Virus record (IMG/VR): IMGVR_UViG_3300032093_000188
Span: 1 to 53,292 of that record
Strand: one strand, 5' to 3'
DNA: 53,292 nt
Source of the DNA: a virus
Each line of letters opens with the position of its first letter. The stretch's first letter is position 1. The position numbers and the translations under genes were made by a program. Shown in pieces: positions 14,379-22,370 of this stretch. A model generated the notes under the pieces. It was not told the DNA's origin, made no database searches, and saw nothing but the letters and a program-made list of their open reading frames with translations.

Positions 14379-14801
14379 TCAATAAAACCTTTCTTGAAGC
14401 TCTACAACATGGTCGGCCAATTCTAGGATTCTTGCGTTTAAACTTCGGGCGCTGGTTTTAAATCCCGTGCGAAGTTCAAAGTCTTGTAGGGCATTTTCGG
14501 CGGAATCTAGTTCATCGTTAAGTTTTTCAATTTCGGAGCGAACATTTCCCTCCACTTCGGCGGTTTCTTTTTGAGAAACTTCTAGGTCGTGCTTTAAATC
14601 GGCGATTTCATTTTTTGCTTTTGTAAAGGTGCAATCGTCAACTAGAACTTTAATACATTGCGCCCTACCCTCAACATTATAAATTTTACGAACAGGAATT
14701 TCTTCTCCATCTGAAAATTCCACGAAGATTTTCTTGGGCCGCTCAATTGGCAGGTTAAGCGTTCTGGTTTTTGCGCCGTATCTAAAAGACAGTTTTTGCA
14801 T
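14379..14801 (-). CDS. hypothetical coiled-coil protein (140 aa)
   Basis: A ~50-residue beta-type head (MQKLSFRYGAKTRTLNLPIE, KIFVEFSDGEEIPVRKI) is followed by a long coiled coil (EIADLKHDLEVSQKETAEVE, EKLNDELDSAENALQDFEL). Confidence 0.75.
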   Translation of the reverse strand: MQKLSFRYGAKTRTLNLPIERPKKIFVEFSDGEEIPVRKIYNVEGRAQCIKVLVDDCTFTKAKNEIADLKHDLEVSQKETAEVEGNVRSEIEKLNDELDSAENALQDFELRTGFKTSARSLNARILELADHVVELQERFY

Positions 14802-14802
14802 A

Positions 14803-15045
14803 TTATTGTTGAGTTAATTCGTCCTCCCATTTGGGGAGAAGGCTGTCTGCATAGTCGATGACAAAATCGGTTATGTCAACATCAACTTCGCCATTGTTAA
14901 ACGATACGCCAGTGATTTCATAATATGCTGGCCTTGGCGGAGTCCCTAGTGAATGCTGCCACTCTCCAGTTTGAGGTTCTGCGGGATGGTAAACGGCCTC
15001 AAAAGTTAATCGGCTGTCGGATGGACATTTAATGGTTTCAGTCAT
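14803..15045 (-). CDS. hypothetical protein (80 aa)
   Basis: Beta-rich acidic protein starting MTETIKCPSDSRLTFEAVYH, with YYEITGVSFNNGEVDVDITD. Resembles small phage proteins of unknown role. Confidence 0.7.
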   Translation of the reverse strand: MTETIKCPSDSRLTFEAVYHPAEPQTGEWQHSLGTPPRPAYYEITGVSFNNGEVDVDITDFVIDYADSLLPKWEDELTQQ

Positions 15046-15380
15046 TGGCCGAGTTGGTGGTAGTATTTTTTGAAATTTTCTTCTGTTTCCATTGAAAGAT
15101 AGCCTCCTACGCCGTCTTTGTCAACATCGCAATAGTTCAAATCGTCGTGAGAACCTAATTTATAATCGGCGAATTTACTTTTTACGCTCTCAGGCTGAAT
15201 GTTTCGGTCGATAGAATGAAGGTAAACCATCTTTTCGCCGCCATTTTGCCACTCGTCGCCTTCATTGTCGGGAGATTGCAGCAGTTCGTAAATGACATTC
15301 TGGCATTCTTTTTGTGGCCCGCGATAGACAAAAAGTTTCTTTTTGTTCGGCGGGGGGTTTGGGGCGGGGGATGAGGTCAT
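15042..15380 (-). CDS. hypothetical protein (112 aa)
   Basis: Starts MTSSPAPNPPPNKKKLFVYR with a proline-rich leader, then acidic Asp/Glu-rich body. ATGA overlap downstream. Confidence 0.7.
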   Translation of the reverse strand: MTSSPAPNPPPNKKKLFVYRGPQKECQNVIYELLQSPDNEGDEWQNGGEKMVYLHSIDRNIQPESVKSKFADYKLGSHDDLNYCDVDKDGVGGYLSMETEENFKKYYHQLGQ

Positions 15381-15383
15381 TTG

Positions 15384-15584
15384 TTAATCAATCTTAATTG
15401 CAAATATGTCTCCATTTTTATCTTCTTTATGAGAACCATAGCTCCGCCAAGGTTTAACATCAGGTCGTAGTTGGACTTCCGAAATTTCTTCCACTTCGTT
15501 ATAGCCTCCCTCGTAGCCGCGAATTACAACGATTTTTTCTGGATCAAAACTTTGAAGTTTTTCAATTAGAGTTTTGACTTTCAT
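15384..15584 (-). CDS. conserved small phage protein (66 aa)
   Basis: ATG at 15584 (MKVKTLIEKLQSFDPEKIVV) preferred over 15614. The pattern MKvk-LI-kLq-fdpe--V followed by GYEGGYNEVEEI is a widespread small phage/prophage protein of unknown function, recognised from memory. Confidence 0.75.
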   Translation of the reverse strand: MKVKTLIEKLQSFDPEKIVVIRGYEGGYNEVEEISEVQLRPDVKPWRSYGSHKEDKNGDIFAIKID

Positions 15585-15585
15585 A

Positions 15586-15939
15586 TTACACCTTAATCCC
15601 ATGAAGTTTTTCAAGACGCTTCAAACATTCGAGAACACCTTGGCGCTTACTAAAGCTGTCTTTCACATAACAATCGGCGCGAACTTTGATTTCTTCTTCG
15701 CCGCGTTTGAGTTCAAGAATTGTTGCCCCGCCGCGTTCGCTGAAAAGGTGGTATCCAAATGCGCCCATAGTGCCAGTGCCAGTGTTATAACTCATAGCTT
15801 CTCGAATCTTTTTGTCGGCCAAAAGAGGCTCAAACTTGTCTTTCCACTTTTTGCGGCGGTAGTGATGGATTTTAACTTCAAAACCCTGACTTTTCAGGTT
15901 CTTGATTGCGGCGGTGTTGGGTGGGGTTTTTTTATTCAT
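15586..15939 (-). CDS. hypothetical protein (117 aa)
   Basis: ATG at 15939 (MNKKTPPNTAAIKNLKSQGF) chosen over 16026. Basic alpha/beta protein; ends SKRQGVLECLKRLEKLHGIK. Confidence 0.7.
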   Translation of the reverse strand: MNKKTPPNTAAIKNLKSQGFEVKIHHYRRKKWKDKFEPLLADKKIREAMSYNTGTGTMGAFGYHLFSERGGATILELKRGEEEIKVRADCYVKDSFSKRQGVLECLKRLEKLHGIKV

Positions 15940-15946
15940 ATTATTT

Positions 15947-16141
15947 TTACTTGAATTTAACAAAAGAAACAAAAACGAGGACAGCGGCCAAAAGTGCAAC
16001 TGGCGCAGATACGAAAATTGGCGCAACTAAAGAAGCTAACCAGTAAACAACAACAAGCGGCACAACAAATGACAAAATCGCAATCAACGACATTAAAAAG
16101 CAGCCGAAGCCGTTATTTGGGAGAAGGATTGTTTTCTTCAT
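15947..16141 (-). CDS. small membrane protein (64 aa)
   Basis: Two hydrophobic segments (FLMSLIAILSFVVPLVVVYW and APIFVSAPVALLAAVLVFVS) predict a two-pass inner-membrane protein. First gene behind its promoter. A holin-like role cannot be excluded. Confidence 0.7.
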   Translation of the reverse strand: MKKTILLPNNGFGCFLMSLIAILSFVVPLVVVYWLASLVAPIFVSAPVALLAAVLVFVSFVKFK

Positions 16142-16144
16142 AGA

Positions 16145-16393
16145 TTAATTATAGCTTATAATTTCAACAAGGTCAACCGTTTTTTCTACTTTTCTTGGTT
16201 CGTAAAAGCCGCGAATGGGGCCTTTATCGCCCCACTTTTCGCAAGGGCGATCATTTGACCAGCATACTTCAAAATATTCATCGCCGATTTTGTGATAAGT
16301 TTGACCCTCTCTGTTGCCATTTTCGTCGTAACGAAATTCACGATCAATAGCGGGATTGGCTTTGAGCCAGTCGTTTAGTTCGTCTTTTGTCAT
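16145..16393 (-). CDS. hypothetical protein (82 aa)
   Basis: MTKDELNDWLKANPAIDREF start, then GEYFEVCW-type beta strands and GFYEPRKVEKTVDLVEI. Single-gene unit between two promoters. Confidence 0.75.
   Translation of the reverse strand: MTKDELNDWLKANPAIDREFRYDENGNREGQTYHKIGDEYFEVCWSNDRPCEKWGDKGPIRGFYEPRKVEKTVDLVEIISYN
16148..16176 (-). promoter_or_regulatory. promoter for the gene starting at 16141
   Basis: -35 TTGACC (16171-16176), 17-nt spacer, -10 TATAAT (16148-16153), 6 nt to ATG. Confidence 0.7.
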
Positions 16394-16399
16394 GGGTAG

Positions 16400-16428
16400 A
16401 TTATAGGTTAGGAGTTAGGGGTTGTCAA
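16400..16428 (-). promoter_or_regulatory. full-consensus promoter for the gene starting at 16393
   Basis: -35 TTGACA (16423-16428), 17-nt spacer, -10 TATAAT (16400-16405), 6 nt to ATG. Exact consensus in both boxes. Confidence 0.8.
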
Positions 16429-16433
16429 GGGTT

Positions 16434-16868
16434 TTACCAAAGATTTTCGCTATATAAAGTTCCTTCTGTTGATACTTTGTTTTTAATTTGGCCATTGGTT
16501 TCAGCAATTTTCCATGCTTCTCCCCTGTCGTAGAATCGCCCGAATTGGTCAACAAAGCCTTGCTCGTAACCCGTAAATGGGTAATTGGCCGCTTTAATTT
16601 GGCCGCGCATTAGGTTGTCGAAATGTCTTGCGCCGCAAAAAATTGTTCCCGTCTCAATGTGTTTGTTGGCGGCACAAACAATCCACGGCTTAATTTCTGG
16701 GTCGGGTTGCCAATTTGAATCCAATTCTGTTCGGCAAACCCATCCGCGAGAAGTGTTAATGCCGTCATCATCAGAAATCAAATAAATTTCGGCCCATTGT
16801 CCTTTGACGAGGACAAAATCGCCCGTTTTTAATTCAGTCAGGTGGTCAACTTTGTGGTGTTTGGTCAT
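16434..16868 (-). CDS. hypothetical protein (144 aa)
   Basis: Begins MTKHHKVDHLTELKTGDFVL, an SH3/KOW-like beta start (VKGQWAEIYLI), with a central FCGARHFDN motif and a C-terminal GFVDQFGRFYDRGEAWKIAE segment found in other small phage proteins of unknown function. Confidence 0.75.
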   Translation of the reverse strand: MTKHHKVDHLTELKTGDFVLVKGQWAEIYLISDDDGINTSRGWVCRTELDSNWQPDPEIKPWIVCAANKHIETGTIFCGARHFDNLMRGQIKAANYPFTGYEQGFVDQFGRFYDRGEAWKIAETNGQIKNKVSTEGTLYSENLW

Positions 16869-17217
16869 TTTTCAAGAATTCGGCGATTTCTCTTCCATCT
16901 TTATACTCTTCAACAATATAGCATTCGTTAATTGCTTCTGGCTGTTTCAATTTAAAAAGTTCAATTCGAGCGTCAACCTTTTCTTGCCAATCTTTCTCTA
17001 CGAAGAACTTAACATAAACAGGGTTTGGACCACTGCTCATTGACCAGTCAGATGGCCGCAGTTTTTCTTTATTGGCCGCGAATAATTCGCGCAATTCTAG
17101 GCTGTTTTTGTGTAGAATTTTGACGGCCTTTTCCATAACATCTTTTGGCATTAGAAGGCCGCAATAGGTGTTTGCCGAAAGGTCGTAGAGTTTTTCGCTG
17201 TGTAGTTTGAGGTTCAT
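16846..17217 (-). CDS. hypothetical protein (123 aa)
   Basis: Starts MNLKLHSEKLYDLSANTYCG; helical, with GPNPVYVKFFVEKDWQEKVD. The 3' end overlaps the next start by 23 nt. First gene of its unit. Confidence 0.75.
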   Translation of the reverse strand: MNLKLHSEKLYDLSANTYCGLLMPKDVMEKAVKILHKNSLELRELFAANKEKLRPSDWSMSSGPNPVYVKFFVEKDWQEKVDARIELFKLKQPEAINECYIVEEYKDGREIAEFLKNDQTPQS

Positions 17218-17225
17218 ACTGGAAC

Positions 17226-17254
17226 AGTATCACCTTCAACTAATGCTTTGTCAA
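17226..17254 (-). promoter_or_regulatory. promoter for the gene starting at 17217
   Basis: -35 TTGACA (17249-17254), 17-nt spacer, -10 GATACT (17226-17231), 8 nt to ATG. Confidence 0.6.
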
Positions 17255-17255
17255 C

Positions 17256-18146
17256 TTATTTTGCGGCCAATTGTCGGATTTTGAAGATAGCATGGTCTTT
17301 TGCCTTCAATTCACACTCGAAAACAACCCCTCGCCCATAATCTTTTGGATAAGAAACTGGCAAATCTGCATGTTTCCGCGTGCCATTTACTCCTTCGCTA
17401 TAATGGAAAATTGGTTCAACGGGCCAAGTATCGTAGGCCAAATCAAATGCCTCTTGGTCAGTCAACCCATCTGGCAACAAAGAATGATGCAATGTGTCGA
17501 AAGTGATTGGAATACCGCGAAAATACTCTACCAAATTTTTGACGCTCCAAACACCATTAGCATTGTCATTATTTTCTAGGACAAGGCGATTGCGAACATT
17601 GTCTGGCAAACTATCGTAAACTTCCCAAACACGATTGGCAATTTTAACGGGATCGCCTTCGGCGCGGACATGAATGTTTAGCGGTGCGCGATGGTCATTT
17701 GGCAAGTCTAGCAAGTCAAAAATTTCGGCGTGCTGTTGAAGGTCGAGAATACTATTGTTAATACACTCAGGATTGTCACTGGAAAGTGTGATATACTCGC
17801 TAGGATGAGCGGAAAGGCGCAAAGGAGATTCGGCCAAAACTGCTTTGATTTGCTCGCAGACTGATTTGATTGCGGTAAAATTTGGAAGATCGCTAATGCG
17901 CAAATTAACATTTTTGTGTGTCAAAATTGGCGCAAGACTACTAGACAGTCGATAACCTTGAATGTTGTTAAGCTGACAAAACCGAATTGTCCGCAAAGTG
18001 TTTTTGAAATTGTGAAGAATACGCTCAGAAAGTTCAATCAAAGATTCATCAAATGGCCGCTTGCAAAACTGCGTATAAGTCATCGTTTTGAACGAATGGC
18101 CGTTGTCAGAGAGGGTTTTGGAGATGCAGCAGAGGGAGAGTTTCAT
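17256..18146 (-). CDS. uvsE: UV damage endonuclease UvsE/UVDE
   Basis: 296 aa from ATG at 18146 (MKLSLCCISKTLSDNGHSFK). TIM-barrel repair nuclease with the expected order of motifs: RLSSSLAPILTH, then LRLSAHPSEYITLS (metal-binding His), LNIHVRAEGDP, RLVLENNDNA (metal-binding Glu), GIPITFDTLHHSLLP (Asp/His) and a C-terminal IFHYSEG. The enzyme nicks 5' to cyclobutane dimers and other lesions, beginning excision repair. Length matches the bacterial family (~300 aa). An organism or phage exposed to sunlight is hinted at but not shown. Confidence 0.9.
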   Translation of the reverse strand: MKLSLCCISKTLSDNGHSFKTMTYTQFCKRPFDESLIELSERILHNFKNTLRTIRFCQLNNIQGYRLSSSLAPILTHKNVNLRISDLPNFTAIKSVCEQIKAVLAESPLRLSAHPSEYITLSSDNPECINNSILDLQQHAEIFDLLDLPNDHRAPLNIHVRAEGDPVKIANRVWEVYDSLPDNVRNRLVLENNDNANGVWSVKNLVEYFRGIPITFDTLHHSLLPDGLTDQEAFDLAYDTWPVEPIFHYSEGVNGTRKHADLPVSYPKDYGRGVVFECELKAKDHAIFKIRQLAAK

Positions 18147-18150
18147 GCTT

Positions 18151-18486
18151 TTATTTAACCCAGCCAATAGACAAAATCAAGGAATTTTTGAAAACTTCCG
18201 CCGAATGTTCTTCAATATCAGGTCTAAAAATATGATAATGAATTGGAAACTGCCAAACAAAACTTTCTGTTCCAGAGCTATTCTTTCGCCAAAATCTCCA
18301 AAGACCCCATAAAGTTAGGTTGAATCTATGGTGTTCTTTATTTTCTACCTTGTCGAAATGCCAGTGGATTGTAGATTTAGGAATTTTCAAAAGAAAACAG
18401 TCCCAAGTTTTACCCTCCCAGAGCAAAAGTTTTTGAAGCGATTGAGTAGCTTTTTGTCGGCCAGACTTCCAGTTGAATAGTTTCAT
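18151..18486 (-). CDS. hypothetical Trp-rich protein (111 aa)
   Basis: ATG at 18486 (MKLFNWKSGRQKATQSLQKL) follows a properly spaced promoter; a longer frame to 18543 would ignore it. Many Trp/Phe/His residues (TIHWHFDKVENKEHHRFNLT). Ends 4 nt before uvsE. Confidence 0.7.
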   Translation of the reverse strand: MKLFNWKSGRQKATQSLQKLLLWEGKTWDCFLLKIPKSTIHWHFDKVENKEHHRFNLTLWGLWRFWRKNSSGTESFVWQFPIHYHIFRPDIEEHSAEVFKNSLILSIGWVK

Positions 18487-18491
18487 ACTCC

Positions 18492-18519
18492 AACCTACCC
18501 TAATTCCACCAATGGTCAA
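18492..18519 (-). promoter_or_regulatory. promoter for the gene starting at 18486
   Basis: -35 TTGACC (18514-18519), 16-nt spacer, -10 TAGGTT (18492-18497), 5 nt to ATG. Confidence 0.5.
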
Positions 18520-18730
18520 CCGATAAATCGGCCAAAAGCTCACAAACCCGCTCCATAAACAAAGGCTCGCCCAATTTCATCCACGACAACCATTGTAACC
18601 CATGATTTAAAGCAGAACTCCTGAACCAGAATTTTTTCTGGCTTTTATATGGATATTTAGGATCAACGCATTCCCAACTGTATGAGAAGAGGGAATGTTT
18701 AATTGTGTGAATAGTAGAGAATTTATTCAT
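18500..18730 (-). CDS. hypothetical protein (76 aa)
   Basis: ATG at 18730 (MNKFSTIHTIKHSLFSYSWE) overlaps the upstream stop by 8 nt; the longer frame to 18838 is antisense-like. Trp-rich end (ALNHGLQWLSWMKLGEPLF). Confidence 0.65.
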   Translation of the reverse strand: MNKFSTIHTIKHSLFSYSWECVDPKYPYKSQKKFWFRSSALNHGLQWLSWMKLGEPLFMERVCELLADLSVDHWWN

Positions 18731-19211
18731 CGAGCAAGCTTTCCAATTCTTCTCTTTGTTTTTGGGCCGCTTTTTTGACATACGGAACAGCCTTGTCGAA
18801 GAATTCTTCCCAAGAATCGAAGCTTTCTCTTTGTTCAAAGTTTGCGTCGATTAGTTTGTTTTTGCCAATGGTAATATTAATACTGTATTCAAATAACCCC
18901 GTCTTGAAACTGACATGTCCGCCGTTATTTTTCCATGTTGGTTGTTCAAGAAACCAGCCCTTCTTTTGCGGGAAAGATTTTACGATGTTTTGCCACTTTT
19001 GGGCGCGCTCAACCTCCTCCTGTGAAATGGCGTCACAGGGTTTTGGGCCGCCAATCAGATAAAACTTCACGCCATTCTTTTCAAAGAAAAGTCTAACATC
19101 AAAGTCGTCGTCTTTTCTGTTTTCTTCGTAGTCTTGGCTATAATAACCATAATAGACTTCTTCGTTGTCGGGGATTTCAGCAATTAGTTCTTTTAGTTCG
19201 GCGGCTTTCAT
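18723..19211 (-). CDS. hypothetical protein (162 aa)
   Basis: Starts MKAAELKELIAEIPDNEEVY, the same small fold as the 15384-15584 protein (LIEKLQSFDPEKIVVI), then a longer alpha/beta body and a C-terminal coiled helix KAAQKQREELESLLDE. Confidence 0.75.
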   Translation of the reverse strand: MKAAELKELIAEIPDNEEVYYGYYSQDYEENRKDDDFDVRLFFEKNGVKFYLIGGPKPCDAISQEEVERAQKWQNIVKSFPQKKGWFLEQPTWKNNGGHVSFKTGLFEYSINITIGKNKLIDANFEQRESFDSWEEFFDKAVPYVKKAAQKQREELESLLDE

Positions 19212-19213
19212 AA

Positions 19214-19495
19214 TTAATATGCCTCCAAATCTTTCGGCGTTTTAAAACAATTAAGGCAAAGCTCCAAAGCCACAAAGTTTCTAATCCTCTCCTCCAAAAG
19301 CCATTCAGCAGCTTGCCATTCTGGATTGTTAACGGCAATGCTTCCGTTTCTATTGCGAGTTCCTTGTTTGATGCCGTGTTTACGCATTATGTCGTAGAAT
19401 TTGCGGCGAATTTTGTTAAACGAATCAGAATTCTTGATTGGCAAATCTTGAATGTCTGAGAAGACTTTAGATAGGAGTGCTTTTTTACCTTTCAT
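19214..19495 (-). CDS. hypothetical protein (93 aa)
   Basis: ATG at 19495 (MKGKKALLSKVFSDIQDLPI); a GTG at 19504 is an alternative. Helical with KIRRKFYDIMRKHGIKQGTR and a C-terminal LCLNCFKTPKDLEAY. Confidence 0.7.
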   Translation of the reverse strand: MKGKKALLSKVFSDIQDLPIKNSDSFNKIRRKFYDIMRKHGIKQGTRNRNGSIAVNNPEWQAAEWLLEERIRNFVALELCLNCFKTPKDLEAY

Positions 19496-19497
19496 TG

Positions 19498-19647
19498 TTA
19501 CCACAAATTGTACATCTCTTTGTTTGCAAGGTCAATTAATTCTTGGTCAGAAAATTGGCTGATATTTTCTGGCATTTCTACGCCCCAATAAGAGCAGTAA
19601 GATTTAATTGTTGCTAAAACTATATCTCTCAGGGATTCGTATTGCAT
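19498..19647 (-). CDS. small helical protein (49 aa)
   Basis: ATG at 19647 (MQYESLRDIVLATIKSYCSY), ending FSDQELIDLANKEMYNLW. The longer frame to 19734 would overlap the upstream gene. Confidence 0.65.
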   Translation of the reverse strand: MQYESLRDIVLATIKSYCSYWGVEMPENISQFSDQELIDLANKEMYNLW

Positions 19648-19648
19648 G

Positions 19649-19885
19649 TCAAAGTTCCTCCAATTCCAAATCCGACAAGTCGTTAAAGTCTTCGGGTTGT
19701 TGGTTTTCGTCATAGCAACAAAGCATTCCGCCAATGCTTCCTCTCAATTCGTTGGCAAACCTCTTTATCCTCTCAAGATGAGATGGCATAATTGGTTGAT
19801 CTAAGGGAATAATAGCTAGTTCTGCGGCTAAATTATTAAATTCCCAAGCAATGTTTCGGCGGAGGCCGTCAAATGATATTTTCAT
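19649..19885 (-). CDS. hypothetical helical protein (78 aa)
   Basis: MKISFDGLRRNIAWEFNNLA start; helical and ending in an acidic FNDLSDLELEEL. Possibly related to the preceding 49-aa product, which also ends in a SD-EL helix. Confidence 0.7.
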   Translation of the reverse strand: MKISFDGLRRNIAWEFNNLAAELAIIPLDQPIMPSHLERIKRFANELRGSIGGMLCCYDENQQPEDFNDLSDLELEEL

Positions 19886-20240
19886 ATTTTACAAGGATTT
19901 CGTTAATAATTCTCAAATCTTGAAGAGACAAATTTTTAGTATTTCTGCCGTATTCAAATGTTTTCCATATTTTTTGGGAAATTTGACGCTCTTCCTTTTC
20001 GTTTAGCCAATCTTGCTCTGTTTCGTAAAGTTTATGGTCTTCGCAATATTGGGTTTTTTGCCGCCATGTGTCGATGTGAAATTCGACAAAAGAGTTCCAG
20101 TCAAGGTGTTTGAGCGCGAAATACTTTCGCCCAACGGAATGGACAATCATTGGCGTGAGTTTTTGTTCAACTCCGTGCCGAAATGCGTTGCCGACATTTA
20201 AACTATAGAGGATTTCGCCGAGTATGGGTTTTCTTTTCAT
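19869..20240 (-). CDS. hypothetical protein (123 aa)
   Basis: Starts MKRKPILGEILYSLNVGNAF; a beta-type first half and helical second half (EKEERQISQKIWKTFEYGRN). No domain recognised. Confidence 0.75.
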   Translation of the reverse strand: MKRKPILGEILYSLNVGNAFRHGVEQKLTPMIVHSVGRKYFALKHLDWNSFVEFHIDTWRQKTQYCEDHKLYETEQDWLNEKEERQISQKIWKTFEYGRNTKNLSLQDLRIINEILVKYENII

Positions 20241-20241
20241 G

Positions 20242-20460
20242 TTATTCTTCTGGAAGTTCTTCTTTTGTTACTCTCAACAAGTCAAAGTCGTCCAATTTTC
20301 GGGCGTTTGCAAGCTCTTTTGCGCGAAGGTCGGTATTTTTTACAGCCCGAACAATAGGGTAAAGGCTTTCGGCGCATTCTGTCACGCGATTTCGGCCCTG
20401 ATTTTGAACCATTTTGGCCCAAGATTGGTCAGCGGGGAGGGATAGGTTGTTATCAAGCAT
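20242..20460 (-). CDS. hypothetical protein (72 aa)
   Basis: ATG at 20460 (MLDNNLSLPADQSWAKMVQN) overlaps the phosphoesterase 3' end by 8 nt. Helical, basic centre. Confidence 0.65.
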   Translation of the reverse strand: MLDNNLSLPADQSWAKMVQNQGRNRVTECAESLYPIVRAVKNTDLRAKELANARKLDDFDLLRVTKEELPEE

Positions 20461-21112
20461 GATGATCTGGAGCGTATAGGGTTTTCTTATCCATGATTTC
20501 ACAAACATCTTTAAACTCGAATAACGGTTTGCCGTGATATTTTAGAGCATTGTCAATTCCAACGTCAAGGAGTTTCATTTCGTCGTTGTAATAATTTGCA
20601 ATTTCAAGGCTTCCGTGGCTATGGCCGCAAACACATCCCCACCCATGTTGCATTCCGTCCCAAATTGTCGGAGCAAAATGATTGCAATAAAATTTTCGCC
20701 TATCAATAGAGACATAAAAAGCATCACCCATCATTGTCACATTTCGGGCAATTTTGAGGGGGTAAATGTCAACATCATCAAATCTTTCGGCCAAATAATT
20801 ATTTTTGGCCCGTTGATAAGAAGTTTTCAATCCCGAATTATGATTGCCCCAACACATATAAGTCTCGCATGGAATAGCATCAAGCAAAGATTGAACCCTT
20901 TCATCGCTTGTGTTAAGCGCAAAATCACCCAAATAAATCAAAAGATCATCTGGTTGAAGAGATAATAGGTTTTTGACTACGAATTCAGTATGGTCTTCCC
21001 ATGAATCAAATCCACGAGGTTTAAAAATAAAGTCTCGCTTGTGATCAATGTGAAAATCAGACGAAAAATAAATATGAGAATAATCTTTGGTTCGGAAATT
21101 TAGCTTTTGCAT
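20453..21112 (-). CDS. calcineurin-like metallophosphoesterase
   Basis: 219 aa with the complete two-metal phosphoesterase signature in order: FSSDFHIDH (DxH), IYLGDFAL (GD), MCWGNHNS (GNH), CNHFAP and CGHSHGS (GHxH). Family members hydrolyse phosphomono- or diesters, including 2',3'-cyclic phosphates and phosphoproteins. It immediately follows an RNA ligase gene (13-nt overlap) and a P-loop kinase, so removal of RNA-end phosphates before ligation is the favoured but inferred role. Confidence 0.85.
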   Translation of the reverse strand: MQKLNFRTKDYSHIYFSSDFHIDHKRDFIFKPRGFDSWEDHTEFVVKNLLSLQPDDLLIYLGDFALNTSDERVQSLLDAIPCETYMCWGNHNSGLKTSYQRAKNNYLAERFDDVDIYPLKIARNVTMMGDAFYVSIDRRKFYCNHFAPTIWDGMQHGWGCVCGHSHGSLEIANYYNDEMKLLDVGIDNALKYHGKPLFEFKDVCEIMDKKTLYAPDHHA

Positions 21113-22179
21113 GTTTGGATGATTAGTTCGGCCAACATTTTATCTGGCATTGGTTTGTTGTCAAGCGCCATGAATGCATAACTTTTGCGCCAGTCGTTAT
21201 ATTTGGCGATAATTTTTGCGGCGGCTTCTTTTCGGGAATCATGTCGAACATCTTCAAGAAACCACGAAACTTTCGCTGAATCTCTAACAATTTGTTTGTG
21301 AGCGTCAACAACTTTTTGAATATCTTTGGCCGCTTGTGTGGCAAGCTCAAAATCCAAACTTTGCTCCACAACCTTAAAAAACTCATCGTAATCCGCCGAT
21401 TTACTGGTTGTCATGTAAAAATCAACCAGATTAGAAATACTGGAAATATGAGATTTAAGACGATGGCGTGAAAGATAGAGGTCGGCCTTAATTTTCTTCA
21501 TCGTTCCAGACTGTTCGTGGTAGAGAACAACTCCCTCCTTATCTTGCCATGCCTTTACGTCGTCTAGGCATTCTTGAACGGATGAGTAAGTGAATTTCTT
21601 AGGACGCTTAACTCCCCAAGATTCGGCCATTACGTCGCAATTATGTTGCGTTTCTAGTCTGGCGCTTTTGTTTTGGATGATTCCGAGGAGGATTAGCTCT
21701 GGCTCGCTTGATTCTCTAATCACAATTACGCGACTTGGAGTGGTCCATTCACAGAGTATCGTATAATTTTCAGAGTCAATATAGCAGTTATTAAATAGAC
21801 TCGGATATTTTTGAATCAAGAAATCAACTTCTTCCGCGCCGTTGTCGTGAATTCGAGCGTCAAAACAACCCCTTGTGCGAAAAATGATTTGGCCGTCAAT
21901 TTTACTTAAAAGAGCCAGCGATCCATCTAGCTTGTGACGAGCCTCAAACTCCCATTCTGGATTCCAAGGTTCAAAATTTGGAGATTCGAGCCAATTCACG
22001 AACTTTGAAAATCCCCTAGAAATTACCCTACCATCCGATTTCCGAATCGCAACAGACCGATAATGTTTGTTCTCGTCGTTCCAATCAACGCCCATATCTT
22101 TTGGCGTAATCAAAACGCAATCGTGGCCGAAGATTTGGCCGTCTTTGTAATTAAACTGGTCGCCGAGTTGTGGGATCAT
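21100..22179 (-). CDS. T4 Rnl1-like RNA ligase
   Basis: 359 aa, close to T4 RNA ligase 1 in length. Nucleotidyltransferase motifs: motif I HKLDGSLALLSK with Lys83 as AMP-accepting residue; motif IIIa-like ILCEWTTPSRVIVI; motif IV KEGVVLYHE; motif V MKKIKADLYLSRH. The family seals 5'-phosphate to 3'-OH RNA ends, classically in tRNA anticodon loops cut by host nucleases. Overlaps the downstream phosphoesterase by 13 nt and the upstream 64-aa gene by 4 nt. Confidence 0.85.
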   Translation of the reverse strand: MIPQLGDQFNYKDGQIFGHDCVLITPKDMGVDWNDENKHYRSVAIRKSDGRVISRGFSKFVNWLESPNFEPWNPEWEFEARHKLDGSLALLSKIDGQIIFRTRGCFDARIHDNGAEEVDFLIQKYPSLFNNCYIDSENYTILCEWTTPSRVIVIRESSEPELILLGIIQNKSARLETQHNCDVMAESWGVKRPKKFTYSSVQECLDDVKAWQDKEGVVLYHEQSGTMKKIKADLYLSRHRLKSHISSISNLVDFYMTTSKSADYDEFFKVVEQSLDFELATQAAKDIQKVVDAHKQIVRDSAKVSWFLEDVRHDSRKEAAAKIIAKYNDWRKSYAFMALDNKPMPDKMLAELIIQTCKS

Positions 22180-22370
22180 TTTTTGAGTTTTGATATTTCT
22201 AATTCAATTTGGCGCATTCTCATCCTAAACCCCCAATCGCAAACTTCAAGAATTTGTTCGTCTGCGCCAGATGATTTCAAAAAGTTGGCCGCTGTTTCTC
22301 TTTTGGCTCTCAGAGAGTCTAGCAGTTGTTTTCTTTTTTGGAGGGTTTTTTCTTTGTGAGCTAGAGACAT
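22176..22370 (-). CDS. small coiled protein (64 aa)
   Basis: Basic helical protein (MSLAHKEKTLQKRKQLLDSL) between the kinase and ligase genes, overlapping both. Conserved position suggests an accessory part of the RNA-repair set, but no motif shows this. Confidence 0.65.
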   Translation of the reverse strand: MSLAHKEKTLQKRKQLLDSLRAKRETAANFLKSSGADEQILEVCDWGFRMRMRQIELEISKLKK

